DNA from: Perkinsus olseni | Lineage: Eukaryota > Perkinsozoa > Perkinsida > Perkinsidae | Length of the DNA: 64,000 nucleotides | Assembly (NCBI GenBank): GCA_013115135.1 | Contig: JABANP010000028.1 | Location: forward strand, 1-64,000 | Direction: 5' to 3' | Position numbers and translations under genes: made by a program | Shown here: piece by piece, positions 42,283 to 54,377 of the stretch | How positions within the stretch are numbered: position 1 is the stretch's first letter | Layout: the number at the start of each line of letters is the position of its first letter | The notes under the pieces: model-generated | What the model was told of the DNA's origin: nothing | The model's database searches: none | What the model saw: the letters and a program-made list of their open reading frames with translations, nothing else

Positions 42283-44172
42283 ATGGACAAGGATACAATG
42301 CCTTCTAACGACCGCTCCAACTCGCTGATGACGGAAGCCATCAGTCGCGCCGCTGTTATCGGAGGCGGAAGTTTCGGTACAGCACTCGCTTTGGTTCTTG
42401 CTAGAAAGGGATGTGAAGTATCGGTTTGGGCGAGGACCGAGGAGCAGTGCCAAAGGGTAAGCATAGAGAGCGTACGTTAGTCTCCTCAGGCTCTCTTTTT
42501 CTCGTCGGTATTTTTTCATGTATATGAGAGAACGGGAGTGACACACACCTACGAGTGCTCTACGTCTGATCTGTTTTGTTGGCGATCGATTGACCACTGA
42601 TCAGGTTAACGAAACCCGTGAGAATAAGAATTATATGCCGGGCGTCACCCTTCCAGAGTCCATCCATTGGACCAATTCCGTGGAAGAAGCCGTGGAAGGT
42701 GAGACCTCGTAGTCAGGCTCGTCCGTGCTTCGTACTAAACTATCGATTTTGCCGTTTGTCGATGACTTGGTTTTTGCGCGTTGTCCAGGGATAGTCGGAT
42801 CCCCTCGTTCTGCTCAGACGTCGAAATGGTGCTCCTCGTCATACCAACACAATTCCTGAGGAACTTCGTAGCATCTAACAGGTAGTTTTGAAATACGATA
42901 ATATTGTCGCGAGTCACGCCTGCCAGGCGTCTTGCATCTCGAGCATTTCTCGCTTCTGTAATAGGTTGTTTGACTTAGGGCAATCCTCCCTGTCGGCGTT
43001 CCCATTGTCCTCTGTGCGAAGGGTATTGAGGTTGACTCACTGGAAACTCCGTATCAAATCGTCGAGGATGAGCTCCCTGGTAAGCGGACGTCTGGAAGTC
43101 ACGTAGTGCGGTTGCCATGATCTGCGGTGGCAAGTTGATCACTCGGAGCCTAATCCATCGCCTTGTCTTATGAGTGCTGCTGTGTCGTTCGTATGGGGTT
43201 CTAACACCGTTCAACGAGGTCCCATATTAGGTAAATACAGCAAGTACCTAGCCGTCCTCGCTGGCCCTTCGTTTGCTAAGGAGATGGCTCAGAATCAGCC
43301 CACGAACGTCACTGTAGCCTCGAAGAACAGAGAAGTCGCTACGAGGGTAGGGCTTGTTTATCTGCGAGCATGTGCCGCCGTCGCCGTCGAGCCGCTGTGA
43401 GGAGTTGTGCTGTGTGGCAGGTCCAAAGTCAGCTGTCCAGCCGAGAAGCTAACTTCCGCGTTTATACTTCTGATGATTTTATCGGCTGTGAGATTTGCGG
43501 TGCCGTCAAGAATGTAGGCGATTCACTCCGACCAGATTCGCTGTAGACTCCTGCGTTTTGGTGTAGGTGCTTGCTATTGCTTCCGGAGCTTCCACTGGTT
43601 TGGGGTTCGGTAACAACACCAGAGCAGCGCTCATATGCCGAGGTCTTGCGGAACTCAATCGCTTAGGTGAGCCTCGATAACTAACAGCTGTATTCAACCC
43701 TCCGCTGCCTTCGATTGGGAGCGGACGCATTCGTGCCTTGTTTCAGCGAGAAAGATGGGATCCAACTCCAAAGTGCATGTCGGGGCTGGCTGGCGTTGGC
43801 GATTTGTTGCTGACTTGTTCTTCCGAGCTTTCCCGGAACTTCACGGTAGGGCCCCCGAGTACTCGGAGCTTGTGACGCGCTGTGCTGTTTCTAGGTCGGC
43901 TATCGACTTGCCAAAGGAGAGACGCTGGAGGAGATCAATTCCTCAATGAAGAGTGTGGCGGAGGGAGTGGCCACTGCGAAGAGTCTGTGGACGCTGGCTG
44001 ATCAGTTGGACGTTGACATGCCTATCAGTAAGCGCTTCACGGCGTGAACCCTCGGACGTGTATCGAACCTCTATCGTTGTAGGTGGTGAGGTGTACAAGG
44101 TCCTCTATGAAGGGAAAAGACGTTAGAGAAGCTCTGACACTACTGCAGAGCCGTCCCCTTCGGGAAGAGTAG
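42283..44172 (+). CDS. NAD-dependent glycerol-3-phosphate dehydrogenase
   Basis: Ten exons: 42283-42456, 42605-42698, 42818-42881, 42979-43079, 43231-43346, 43421-43513, 43567-43666, 43751-43845, 43895-44027, 44083-44172. It reduces dihydroxyacetone phosphate to sn-glycerol-3-phosphate. Motifs in order: NAD-binding [65 protein letters not shown], a GAVKNV core, [28 protein letters not shown], and the C-terminal helices [20 protein letters not shown]. About 352 residues, normal for GpsA/GPD1-type enzymes. In the last exon a run of four A (44115-44118) puts the frame one base out: as read, it stops at 44124-44126, while skipping one base continues to the conserved end ([15 protein letters not shown]) at 44172. 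Confidence 0.85.
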
Positions 44173-44441
44173 AGCATCAACGGCAGCGACCAATGCCCAG
44201 TTTTCACGCTTTCACAGGCAGTTGATTGTCGCTGTATCGAACTCTGTATTTCACTTCCAACTCTTAGTAAATACTTGTTTCTCATCCGTCACTCATACGG
44301 TGTTGATTAGTTCGCTGGAGGGAGCACAGTCGTGGTGAACGACGCTGACGGGACGAACCGTGAGTGCTTCGATGCGCACGGAAGCTGCTTGCCAGACTCC
44401 GAGCCGCAGTCGTTGACTTACGGTCAGCTGCACGACCACTA

Positions 44442-47416
44442 ATGAATGACGGGAATCTTACCCTTCCCACTACTGGCCCCTCTGTTGTCTACGCTTGGGG
44501 TTCAACGTCGTTCGGGAGGCTCGGCACTGGTTCACTCTCCGGTGTAGCGAGAAGGCCAAGACGGGTTGTAGGAGCGGCTGATGAGAAAGGTGACTGTTTA
44601 CTGTACCCGAGAACTACGGCGAGGAGTCCTCCCAGTTCCTATTAGTCACGTCTCCTGTGCGGCGCATCAGACATTCTTGGTGCTATCGTCTGGTGCTTGC
44701 CTGGCCAACGGTGAGAACCCCCACTGTGAGTTTACGGCAATAGCCGCTTGAAAGGTTCGAACGTCACTGGATGCCTGGGTGGTGACGGCACCTCTGTTGA
44801 TGAGGGTGAGGAGGCAGCGGTGATGTGGCCGGTCCCGAGACAGATCTCATCGATCCCTGTAGACTGGAAAGTCAAACAGGTGCGCGCCTTGTGAGGCTGG
44901 ACAGTGCTTGCCGAGGTGGTTGCAGGTCTGTTGCGGGTCTGAGCTGAGTATAGGTGTTCACACTGTCCTCCTCACGGCTAGCGGCAAAGTCTTCACCTTC
45001 GGATGTGCTAAGTGAGTGCCGTTGCCGAGGGCCTCTGCTGGCCCCCTTCTTCGTCTGTCATCAGGCTGTGTGGTATCGGTCCCACCGACGAGGAAGTTAT
45101 CCATACGCCGACCTTGGTCACGAGGTTCATCACTCCTTGGCGAGTGGCAGAGGGGAGAAGTGGGGACAGATGCTCTCCACTCGGCCGATGTCATTGCGTC
45201 AGGCTCGGTGCGCATAGTCGACTGTTCGGCCGGCGGGGCGTGCACGGCCGTTATCTCCTCTGAAGGAGCGGTCTTCACTTTCGGCGCCCTCACCTCGGGC
45301 AGGCTCGGGTCAGTGCACCTGCGATGGAATCTGAATGCACGAGTCCTTGTCCGCAGATACAGACGCCCCCACAGTGGGGGTAACTATCAGCTCCGCCCCA
45401 AGGGCGTGCGGCTCGAGTCCCCAGCCGAGAGCGTTGCCTGCGGGGCGGCCCACATGCTTTGCGTGTGTGCGAGTGGGAAGCTCTGGGGTTGGGGCGACAA
45501 CTCGGCAGGCCAGCTCGGGCAGGGCCATCTCCTGGATGAGTACGCGCCCGTGAGGATCCACCATACGTCTCACGGCTCGGCGTGGAGCACCGCCGTCGGC
45601 GCCTGCGGGAGCAGCTCCCTGGCGATAGACCGCGTTGGCCGACTGTACGTCTGGGGCCAGATGATGATCTACCTGGGAGGCTCCAGCGCTACCGAAAGAT
45701 TCTCGACCGTTGCCTGTACGTTTGGAATTAGGAAGATACTTTTCCCCTGGGCCTGGCCGCGGCAAATCAGGGGCGTCGAAGGTTCGGGGACTCGTGTGTG
45801 TACGGCTAAGTGCATGAAAGAGGCCGTGGTCTTCACCACGAGCGACGATGTCGTTTATGAGTGGAAGCCGGATGGACGAGCTCAACTCCGGCCTGAGGGC
45901 GCCATGGGATGTCATCGCCACTGATGACGATGAATCTTCGAGCGACGAAGGAAATCCTTCCCGAGGAGGTGTCTCGAGCGCTATTGGGAGAACACGCATG
46001 CCACGGCAAGTCCAATTCCCTCTTGCGCAGAAGATCTCATGATAGCTTGTGGCCCTGAGCACACCGTTGTTGCGGGGCGCCTCGGTCATCGTGCCCTAGT
46101 CGAGTGCGGCAAGTGCTTGTTGGAAGGCCGGCAGCTCCCCTATGCTGACTCCTCGCTGGCTGGGATACCCGTTCACACGGCAGTGCTCCGGCACCGCCTC
46201 TCGGCTGGGGCCTTCTTAGGGGTCATTCAACCACAGCTTGAGAGTATCAGCCATGAAGATGATGTTCTATTGAACCTTGTTGAAGACTTCCGAGCCAGCG
46301 CATCGGGCAAGGGGTCAGCGCCGGGTGATCAGAGCCGAAGCACTACAGCAGGGTCCGCGCCGTCCAGCAGAGTTGAGAGCCTTATTGACTCGGTACTGGG
46401 CGACGAGAGTGACGCAGAGAAACTCGGTCAGATCCCAACCTCGATGGTCCCCGAGATCTTGCCTCTCAGACCACTTCCCCGAGATCCCGAACACGCTGAG
46501 ACTGTCTACCCTACCTCACTCGGTGGTGGTCGCCTTCGTTTACTTCCTCTACACTGACACTCTCCCGGCCATTGGGACAGAGAGCGATGCTAGATCTCGA
46601 GCTACGCTACTGACGCACATTGCGAGGTGAGGCACAGCTGGGAAGATTCCGTCCTCCATGCAGTAGTTCATCGTGTAGCGATTATTTTGTCTGGTCAGAT
46701 GCTTGGGCCTCCCGAGGCTCCTGGCTCTAGTGGATGGTGACGATGACATAGGTTACTCTACCCTCCCGAAAGTGCTCGCTGAGATGTTCAACCACCCCTG
46801 GCCAGAATACTTGGACGCCGATCTTCCCTGCGCGCCCGCTGCCATCGGTCAGTCGTCTACGACTCGTCTGAAGGCCCACATGTTTATTCTGGCTGCCCAC
46901 GGACTGTCGCCCGCCCAGTTCGAGACCATTCCCGTCGATTTCGCCCGTGCTATACTCTGCTACGTGTACACGGAACGTCTCCCCTCCAACCTAGGGTTCC
47001 CCACCCGTCATTGGGTAGCGTTCGCCGAGACTGTATCAGCCTTGGGATTGTACTCCCTGGCTGCAGCGGCCTCTGACAGAGTGATGAGCAAGCTGTCCGA
47101 GGACACTTGGGCGACGCTCGCTATCGAGACTGAGGGGTCCCGCGCTTGTAGGCTGGTCCATCTCACGTCACTAGGATGCGGCGTGACGGAGGCTGTGGTG
47201 CACGTTCGTCGCCGCATGACTGATCTGTGCTGGTTCACCGAGCCTGAGGACGTGAGTGACGTTGAACCTCGGGTGGAGAAGCTGCTCGGGTCATGGTCGG
47301 CCGTCGACGAGCAGCTTGGCTTTTTGCGGAAGAGACGGCCTGGACTTTATAACGAGCTGAGAGACAGTGTGAGCGGCACTACGGGAGGAATCGTCATGCT
47401 TCTGATGTGGTCTTGA
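44442..47416 (+). CDS. RCC1-repeat protein with BTB domains
   Basis: Starts at ATG 44442 (MNDGNLTLPTTGPSVVYAWG). RCC1-type blades are spread over several exons: VVYAWGSTSFGRLGTG, ISHVSCAAHQTFLVLSSG, KVFTFGCA, AVFTFGALTSGRLG, AHMLCVCASGKLWGWGDN followed by SAGQLGQG, RLYVWGQ, and IACGPEHTVVAG near 46045. A first BTB-like region follows (DSSLAGIPVHTAVLRHRLS; after an intron VVVAFVYFLYTDTLPA near 46530). A second is in the last exon (TTRLKAHMFILAAHGLS; DFARAILCYVYTERLP), which ends at 47416. BTB domains commonly dimerise and bind cullin-3, so a substrate-adaptor role with a beta-propeller is plausible. Exon borders are only partly resolved, and two BTB units in one chain is my reading. Confidence 0.7.
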
Positions 47417-48864
47417 TCGAGGTCTCGCGTGATGTGAAGCAAGCCGTCCAAGCAGAGTTGGTCGTCATGCAGCACGTTTCACATTATGACAAGCTCAGCA
47501 AAGGGGGTGACAACGGTGAGCTTCACGATGTAGACTCATCGCTACTTTACGCTACGGCGCTCGCTGTGTCATCGATCAGCTGCAACGGCGTCAACTGGGC
47601 CCGAGCTCCGTGCCTCAATTACTCGCTGCTGTCTGGAACTTCTAGCGCTTTTATCGATCACCGGAGCTATCGTTTCAATGGTGAGTATTGCTCCTGCTGC
47701 CCATCTCTCTCGCGGATTTCTTCATACGCCTTTAGATTCAGTACGCAACGACTCCGGAGGCTCCAGTTTGGGCGAGGAGGATATCAGATTGGCTGTTGAA
47801 CTATGAGACTTTGGTCTTGTATTCTGGCGGTCCAACTCTGAAGATGGTGGTCAACATCTCCGTAGCAGCAGTGACTATCATGTACATGTTCAATCGGCTT
47901 TCCACTTGATGCTCTTAGCGTGGTATTGAGTTGTTACTATAGGAGAGCGCGATGTCTTAGGCTCTGCGCGGGAAGGTCCCCGGTTCGAATCCTGGTATGG
48001 AACGTTCTCCTGTAATTTTTCATCCTTCCATTTTTCCTTGACACTCCTTGACACTTGTCGATTTGGTGGTTGGTCCTCATCCTGCTACACTGCAGCGTAT
48101 CCAACCTAAACGTACGTGGCAACTCGACCTCTCCGAACTCTCATTGCATCGAATTTGTGGTATCAGCAAAGAACCTGACGGAATCATAGTGTAAAACCCG
48201 AAAAACCTTGCAACGCCATCCACCTTTCGTGCCGAAATGTTAGGAAATTATTCCTACATTTTGTCATTTTCAAAAAAGCATCAAGCGATGCCCGTTCATC
48301 GCATGCCGCTACAATGAGGTTCACGTTCCTCTGCGGTCACCAGGAAGGGGTGAAATGCGCGTGACCGTATGTCGAAGTGCATTGACGTATGTGGACAGGC
48401 TGTGTTCCACTTTGGCACCTTAACGCCGATGGGATCGGGTCAAAGGAACGGCTTGTTTGACTTCAGTTGGTACAATACTGAGTTGTTCCGGCCTCCTCTT
48501 CCCCCTAAGAGGCCACCATGCTTCCTGGGCATCGTGAGCTTCGAACTCGTCAATGTGAGCCGACGAAGCTCTTATGTGTGATAAACTCGGAGAAGGACTT
48601 GCGCGAGGTGGAGGTAGTACGCGATGGGCGGGCATCTGCGAGTTCGTTCTGTTGCTTAATTTAAGCTTAATCGCACCAACAACCACTCTATTTCGCCTGG
48701 GAGTTGAACACTGCAGGGCCCGTGATCGGCAAGTCAGCTCGTGGATGAGGTCGCCTCGTGCTTTTGTATTGCTAAGAACGATGAGAGACATGGTCGTAGT
48801 GGTGATTTTCAACGGCTTCACAAAGAAATAGAACCTTCTACGCTAACGAAATTTCTGAAAGTGT
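47417..48864. other. Intergenic, with a tRNA-like fragment
   Basis: No gene is supported. Plus-strand frames at 47407-47799 and 48369-48581 lack coding character. The tRNA-like fragment at 47940-48004 is listed separately. Confidence 0.35.
47940..48004 (+). other. tRNA-like fragment
   Basis: Contains a good T arm/B box (GGTTCGAATCC preceded by GGTCCCC) and a CTTAGGC anticodon-loop-like stretch (AGG, proline-type). There is no matching acceptor stem and no proper D arm. An inverted repeat AGGAGAGCG/CGTTCTCCT brackets it at 47941-47949 and 48003-48011. Probably a pseudogene or short Pol III-derived repeat. Confidence 0.35.
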
Positions 48865-51260
48865 TTGGTGAAAAGTAGCATCTCTGTTCAGTCTGAAAGC
48901 GAGAAGAAAGTCTTTGCTGCGGCGGAGCTCATCGAAGCGGGCCTCCAGGAACCTCCACCAATGATGTTTTACGAGCCCGGATCGGAGGAGCTGGCAGAGT
49001 TTCTGGGCACTCGGCCTGATGGGACGCCCTCGGATAATATCCCTGGTAGTAATCATCGAGGAAGGTGAAGGATCACAGTGAATGAGAGGCTTCTGTAGAC
49101 GAAGCAGCAGTTGCCGCATCGTGCGTTCGAGCATCGTGTTCTTGACCCGTTCGACTTTCACTCTAGCACGAATAAAAAGGAGGATGCACCGTTTTAGGTA
49201 AACGGCACCACTCGAACGAGCGGCAGATAATAACGCCTCATTCGGCTGTTGAGGAAATCGATCTGTCATCGTGGGGAATAAACCCGAGGCCGAGAGCACT
49301 GCTCATCGGGTAAGCACTGGTGTACGGTGAATACCTCAAGGGCTCGGAATTGTGAACGGAGAAGGCCCTTGAACGCTGACGTGGTTGCAGGAGTCAATGG
49401 GGCACAGCGACTTCAGTTGAAGAGCGGTGCCGACGGCAACCGAGGTGGCTGAACCAGGAAGTTGGATCAGCGTAATACTGGTTATTATGCGAAACCTGCT
49501 ATGAACTGGAATCGTCGATGGACCTCGATGGACTACGTGTCAGCGTTACGTCTTCGCTTCGACGTTCCTGCGGACTTGCAAGCTGTTGGCTCTCTCAGGG
49601 AGGTTATTGACGAGGCCGGTCTCGATGAGCTTGACATCCGAGGTGAGGCAGCTCGTCGCATGGCCTAGTACAGCGCGTCCGAATGCTGCATGCTGTGGGC
49701 CGGGCTAACAGTTCTAGCATTTGAGCTTCGCTTCGCTAAGATTGTTCACACTCCTCAGCACCGTTCTTGCACTACGACGCTACCCAGGAGGACTTGGACT
49801 TCGTGGATGCTTGGAACGCCTCCAAGGAGCCCCCTATCACTATCGATGAGCTCCTCATTGCTTTTGATACCTGGGAGAAGAAAACGTTGGACGTGAGGGA
49901 ACTTGACCGGTTTTTCTATGCGTTACTGACTGTGTTAGGCTCCCCCAGTGGACCAGACAACAGCGATGCAGTGTCTGGAGAGCCGAGTGATTGGGACTGA
50001 TTCTGATTTACCAGCACCTAAGGTGCTAAATGAACTCTATCAACGCTGGAAAGGGGTAGTACGAGTTTGATAGGGGAAGGTCAGCGTCACCGTATCTAGG
50101 CCCGAGTTAATAACGAGGGGAAGCCTCTCTTACGCCAGCTCTGGGCTGTTGGACAGAAGCATACCGACCCGCCTCCGCCATCTCGTGGCCACCGTAAGTG
50201 GGAACATTGAATGGAGACATGTGTCCCGTGGGGCCGTGTTGTGCTCTCGGCATCGAAGATGCTGGGTCATACGAGATGCGCTGGTCTTATACGCTTGGTG
50301 TTGAGTAGGTGCTATGTGGATCATACAGAACCGTATAGCAACGGGGTCGGGAGGCAGCTCAGCGCAGAAGATGAAGCTGCGCAGACCGAGGAGAAACACA
50401 CGAGAGCTCATGACCAAAGTAGGGTCGCTGGAACCGTGCCCGCCGTCGTACCTCGATGTGTCTTCAGCTCGATCTGGTGATGGACGACTGGAATAAGATG
50501 CGGCGCCTCATCAGCCTCGTGAGCGAACGCGAGGAGCTCAGGCGATGGTTGAGCGAAGTTAGTGTCTCAGCGCAGAGGACCGTTCGAGAGGGACGCGGGG
50601 TAAGTCTCTTTAGGCAAGCCCAATTCCTGATAGTACCTTCCTCTCGGTTCGTTGTGGGAAGCCACTTCTCTGTCAGGGGAGCACCCGAGGAGGAGACTGG
50701 GGTTTGTTGCGGAATCAAATACGAGGGTAGTGCGGAGGCGTTTCGGAACCTCAACTGCGTGCTTGCTATACACGCGAACCGCCTCTTCGACTAACGTCAC
50801 CTGCGGCACTTTGGCGAACCGCAAACCACGATACGTTTACGTAGAGACTATTTCTGCTTTCTCGACTGTGTCGCCTTTGATGAAGGTACTATGCAACCCA
50901 TGAGCTGGAGAGGCAAGTTCAGACGAGAACTGAGCATCTGGACGCTATGGAGCTGCTCCATGGGCGTAAACGGAAGTCAGCGGCCATCACCTCGGATACT
51001 TCAGTGGGTTCACGGGCTGGTTTTTCATTCCTGTGCTTCAGCGCAGCTCAGCGAGGATCATTGCAACTTCGCGTTCTGTCGCAGGAGAGCGAAATGTCAA
51101 CAACGGAGTCCCCGCCGGCAACTTCCGGCGCCCCAAGCTCCAAGAAACCGGCCACGCAGGAGCGACTACCATCGCCTGAGCTCAATCCTAACGTGGACTA
51201 CATCATAAAGATACGTCGACGGATAGGCCGGGACAGGCGGGAATACTTGGATAGGTAACC
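48865..51260 (+). CDS. Enhancer of Polycomb (EPL1)-like protein, tentative
   Basis: A run of plus-strand exons. About 48868-49065 encodes EKKVFAAAELIEAGLQEPPP with MMFYEPGSEELAEFLG. About 49528-49668 encodes YVSALRLRFDVPADLQAVGS. 49767-50000 encodes HYDATQEDLDFVDAWNASKE with PPITIDELLIAFDTWEKK, resembling the YD..EED...L...N...E core of EPL1/BRPF proteins. About 50471-50600 encodes MDDWNKMRRLISLVSEREEL, like the Enhancer-of-Polycomb KRE helix. Later exons encode ERQVQTRTEHLDAMELLHGR and NVDYIIKIRRRIGRDRREY. EPL1 is the scaffold of NuA4 acetyltransferase. An in-frame stop after SGEPSDWD (50000) must be spliced out if all exons belong together, so this may be two genes. Confidence 0.4.
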
Positions 51261-51535
51261 TCGTCTGTTGGGGCTCTCTGGCAGGAATCTCCTATGGGAA
51301 GGAAGTCGTTTAAAGCCCTTGCAATTCACTGGGTATCTGACGAATAGAGACTGAGACTAATAATAATGACGATGACCATCTTCATCTGAGGTTGTCTCAC
51401 TCCTTCAGGGCTATTATCCCGCGTGAACTCGCTCAGGCGACGGAACAGAGTGATGGGCCGGTTATAGTGGACCCGATATCGGGAATGTGAGCTGCCTCTA
51501 TCAAGCTGTCTTCAACTGCTTCGCACCTCGCTGCG

Positions 51536-52291
51536 TTGGGTGTTAGGCCCTACGATCCCGATCCGTCGGTGCCCGGGTACACACCCCCACCATGGTTTGG
51601 TCCAGGGGTCGGGGCTCCTGGGATGACCGTCTGTCCTCCAGGGGCCCTCGGCTTGTCTCCGTCTTGTGCCTCTGGAGATCTGCAGCGTGTTGTTGACTAC
51701 TATCGAGAGATTGATAGGTGAGGGAGTCCCTCTGGTGGTGGTCTGGACTACTTTGTTCGCTTCCGCAGGCCGGAGTTGTCCGGGCTTGGCAACGCCGAGA
51801 TGAATACGTCGGCGATCGCCTATGACTACCTTGATCGTCTTTACGAGGTCACCAAGTTGAACCACGAAACTGTTTGTGGTGGCAATCTGGGCACGCATAC
51901 GATCGACCTGCGGATGCGCAACACCAGGTGAGTTCGGCCGGGGTCCGTCATTGGCTAGTCTCTTAAGGGACAAGCTGTCCCACGTCGCATTGCCCTTGCG
52001 CCTATTATTTCTTTCCGCGATGTCGATGGAGTGCAGTTCCGCGGAACTATGTGTGTCCAGTCACAAATTATTCATTTCAGTAATTACCTTAGCGGAGGGC
52101 ATCGAACGCAAGAGCTGCTGGCCGAGGAGTGCGAGCGGATACACCAATGGATATCTGATGCTTGGCGTATGTCCCGTGTACTGAAGGAGAAGGCACGGAC
52201 AGGAGAGCCTCTCGGCTGGTCTGGTCGATCACAGAACACAGCAGCGCCGCCGCCGCAACAGCCCCATCTTGCTCATCCCGCCAACCGCTAA
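51536..52291 (+). CDS. Unrecognised multi-exon gene
   Basis: Plus-strand exons with clear coding character. The first encodes VRPYDPDPSVPGYTPPPWFG and ends YYREIDR at a GTGAGG donor (about 51719). The next, after CGCAG (about 51771), encodes SAIAYDYLDRLYEVTKLNHE and NLGTHTIDLRMRNTR, ending at GTGAG (about 51929). The last encodes RDVDGVQFRGTMCVQSQIIH, LAEECERIHQWISDAW and a Pro/Gln-rich tail stopping at 52291. No domain recognised. It could be the 3' part of the EPL1-like gene upstream, since both read the same way with no clear gap. Confidence 0.45.
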
Positions 52292-54377
52292 GATACGGCA
52301 GCAACGCCTCACCATACCGCAACAACAGCAACTGTTACAAGTGCAGAGGCAGCGGCTTCTCTAGCGAAGCTTTATTCACGAACATCGAACCTTCACCGCG
52401 TACATTAGTGTTCATCGTCATCGTGTACTTTTTGATTGCAACATTGAAGCTACCACCGATGGTTGCGGGTGTTGGGTATAATAGTATTAATTTGGCCTTC
52501 TCTGGGGCGGTGAGAGATATCGGGAAGTATCGGAGGCTCGTGACTCAGGCCCGTCCGCCTGTTATAATGTATGATTCACCACACCCTTTGCCATGACACG
52601 GCGCATGCTCAGGCCTCGAGTGATCTCCTCGGAGGTGAGCAGAAACTCTGTCGGATTCCGGGCTGGGCACTACTGATTTCGCCGGAAATCCAGACCACGC
52701 TACGCTTCTTCGCGACTCTCCCTACCGTGGTTGGTGGACGGGACCAGAACTCGGCTTTATCATGCAACGCTACAGCTCAAAGGGACTGAGGAGCAGGGGC
52801 TATGGTATCTCAGGTGCCTTCGCCGCGATACCAGAGAAAGCGCTGCAAAGCTCCTTTTGCCAAGGTGGGGACCACAACTGGCAGGTGTTGCTGCGAAAAT
52901 CTCTATGATGATCGCTTCAGGGAATGAGGGCATTATCCGTTGTTCGGCAGCTGGCCGCAGATGGCGGCGTGCTTTACTCTCGCAGGCTTGGCCGGGGGAG
53001 CCGTAGCGTGCTGTTGCATGAGGAGAAGCTCAAGAGACAGCGGCGTCCAGGTCGGTAGGCCCCGCCACGTCCTCGCAGTCCATTTTAAACTCATCTAGAC
53101 TCTCTGTGAGAGTTAGCGCCAGGTATGCTTCGCTTCCCCGCAATGGCGGCCGAGGTGCAAACTTGGCAATTGACTCAATTCCGCAGAGGATGTGGTTGGA
53201 GTTGTCACCTCACTTGAGTTCTCGGCGAGCACTGCCCGCTCATAACCAGGGCCACGTGTATGAAACTCGTAGCTACTGAGCAGCTCAGGCGGTCCCCCGT
53301 TATTTTTGATATCATTGGTAGGTTAGCGAGCATCTACAGTTTCTCGCGGCAGACCAAGGAACGGGAGCTCAGCTGCTACCTCCAGTAGAGTCCCATGAAA
53401 CGGGCTCCAGCTATAGGGTGAAAGCATTTGCCATCCGCTGTGGGTGATATAAGCATGTATTACCGCTCCCCTCCAGGTGATTCGCAACCGGCGTCTAGGT
53501 AGACAGGCAGAGGATCCGCGATAGAGGTATCTTCCACTCTCGATGCAACTGCAGGGATCCGGGCTACGCTATCCCGAATGAAATATTGAATCATCCATTG
53601 CGGACGCTCATCCGGTCTTGGTGTATGACAATGTAGCATGACGCGTGCCCGCTCCTTCGAAAGAGTGATGTGGTGTTCTGCCGCTCGAACCGTTTCACCT
53701 AGGGAACGAACGGAGTTCGGCGTACCCGGTAAGAATGCGGTACAGTCTTGCCATGTGGTTCAGTGATTTCTCATTTTCTAATCGCTCATCTGGGACGGCA
53801 CTCGCCGAGTAGGGCACCAGTGGTTTTGATGTAGCAAAACTCTCGAGGCCCGACGCCTCGAGAAAAGCAACGGGAGCTCCCTAATCGTTCGGTGTCTTGG
53901 ATGTGGAGGCCAGCTGATCAGCCAGGGCCCCTTATCGCTTTTGTATCGCTGTGAAGTAGTACCGTGTCCGCCCACGGGCCGCAGCCAGCAGCTGAAAGAT
54001 TGAGTGATGAATGGAAATCTATCCAAACCGGTTTTTTTCGCAGATGCCTAGGCCGCGATCTGCGTTCCTGTTAGCCCCGCTCTCAATATGATACTTGGTG
54101 TATGAGCAGGGTAGCTGATGTGGCAGTTTCTCACTCTCAATCTTCGATCCGTCGTTTTGAGGTGAGCAGTCGAAGTGAGGGCTAGCACGAGGATCAGATG
54201 CGCCGGAGCTTCTCGTGTGCTGCAGTAACTATCCACCCCCTCCCCCCACCGTTTCGCGCATCAGCTCCACGTTGCTTGGTTTCGTTTGTCGCTTGCTTTC
54301 TCCCCTTGAACGATAAGGTCGTTTAAACCTGAACTTGTTGTTACGACGAGTATCTACAACTTCTCCGCCGCAAAGTA
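52292..54377. other. Long stretch without a supported gene
   Basis: Contains only weak, overlapping frames. One perfect hairpin is present at 53841-53863. The last part, 54240-54377, leads into the minisatellite. Confidence 0.45.
53841..53863. repeat. Perfect hairpin with 9-bp stem
   Basis: TCTCGAGGC and GCCTCGAGA are exact reverse complements around a five-base loop, followed by AAAA. No adjacent gene identifies a function. Confidence 0.7.
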
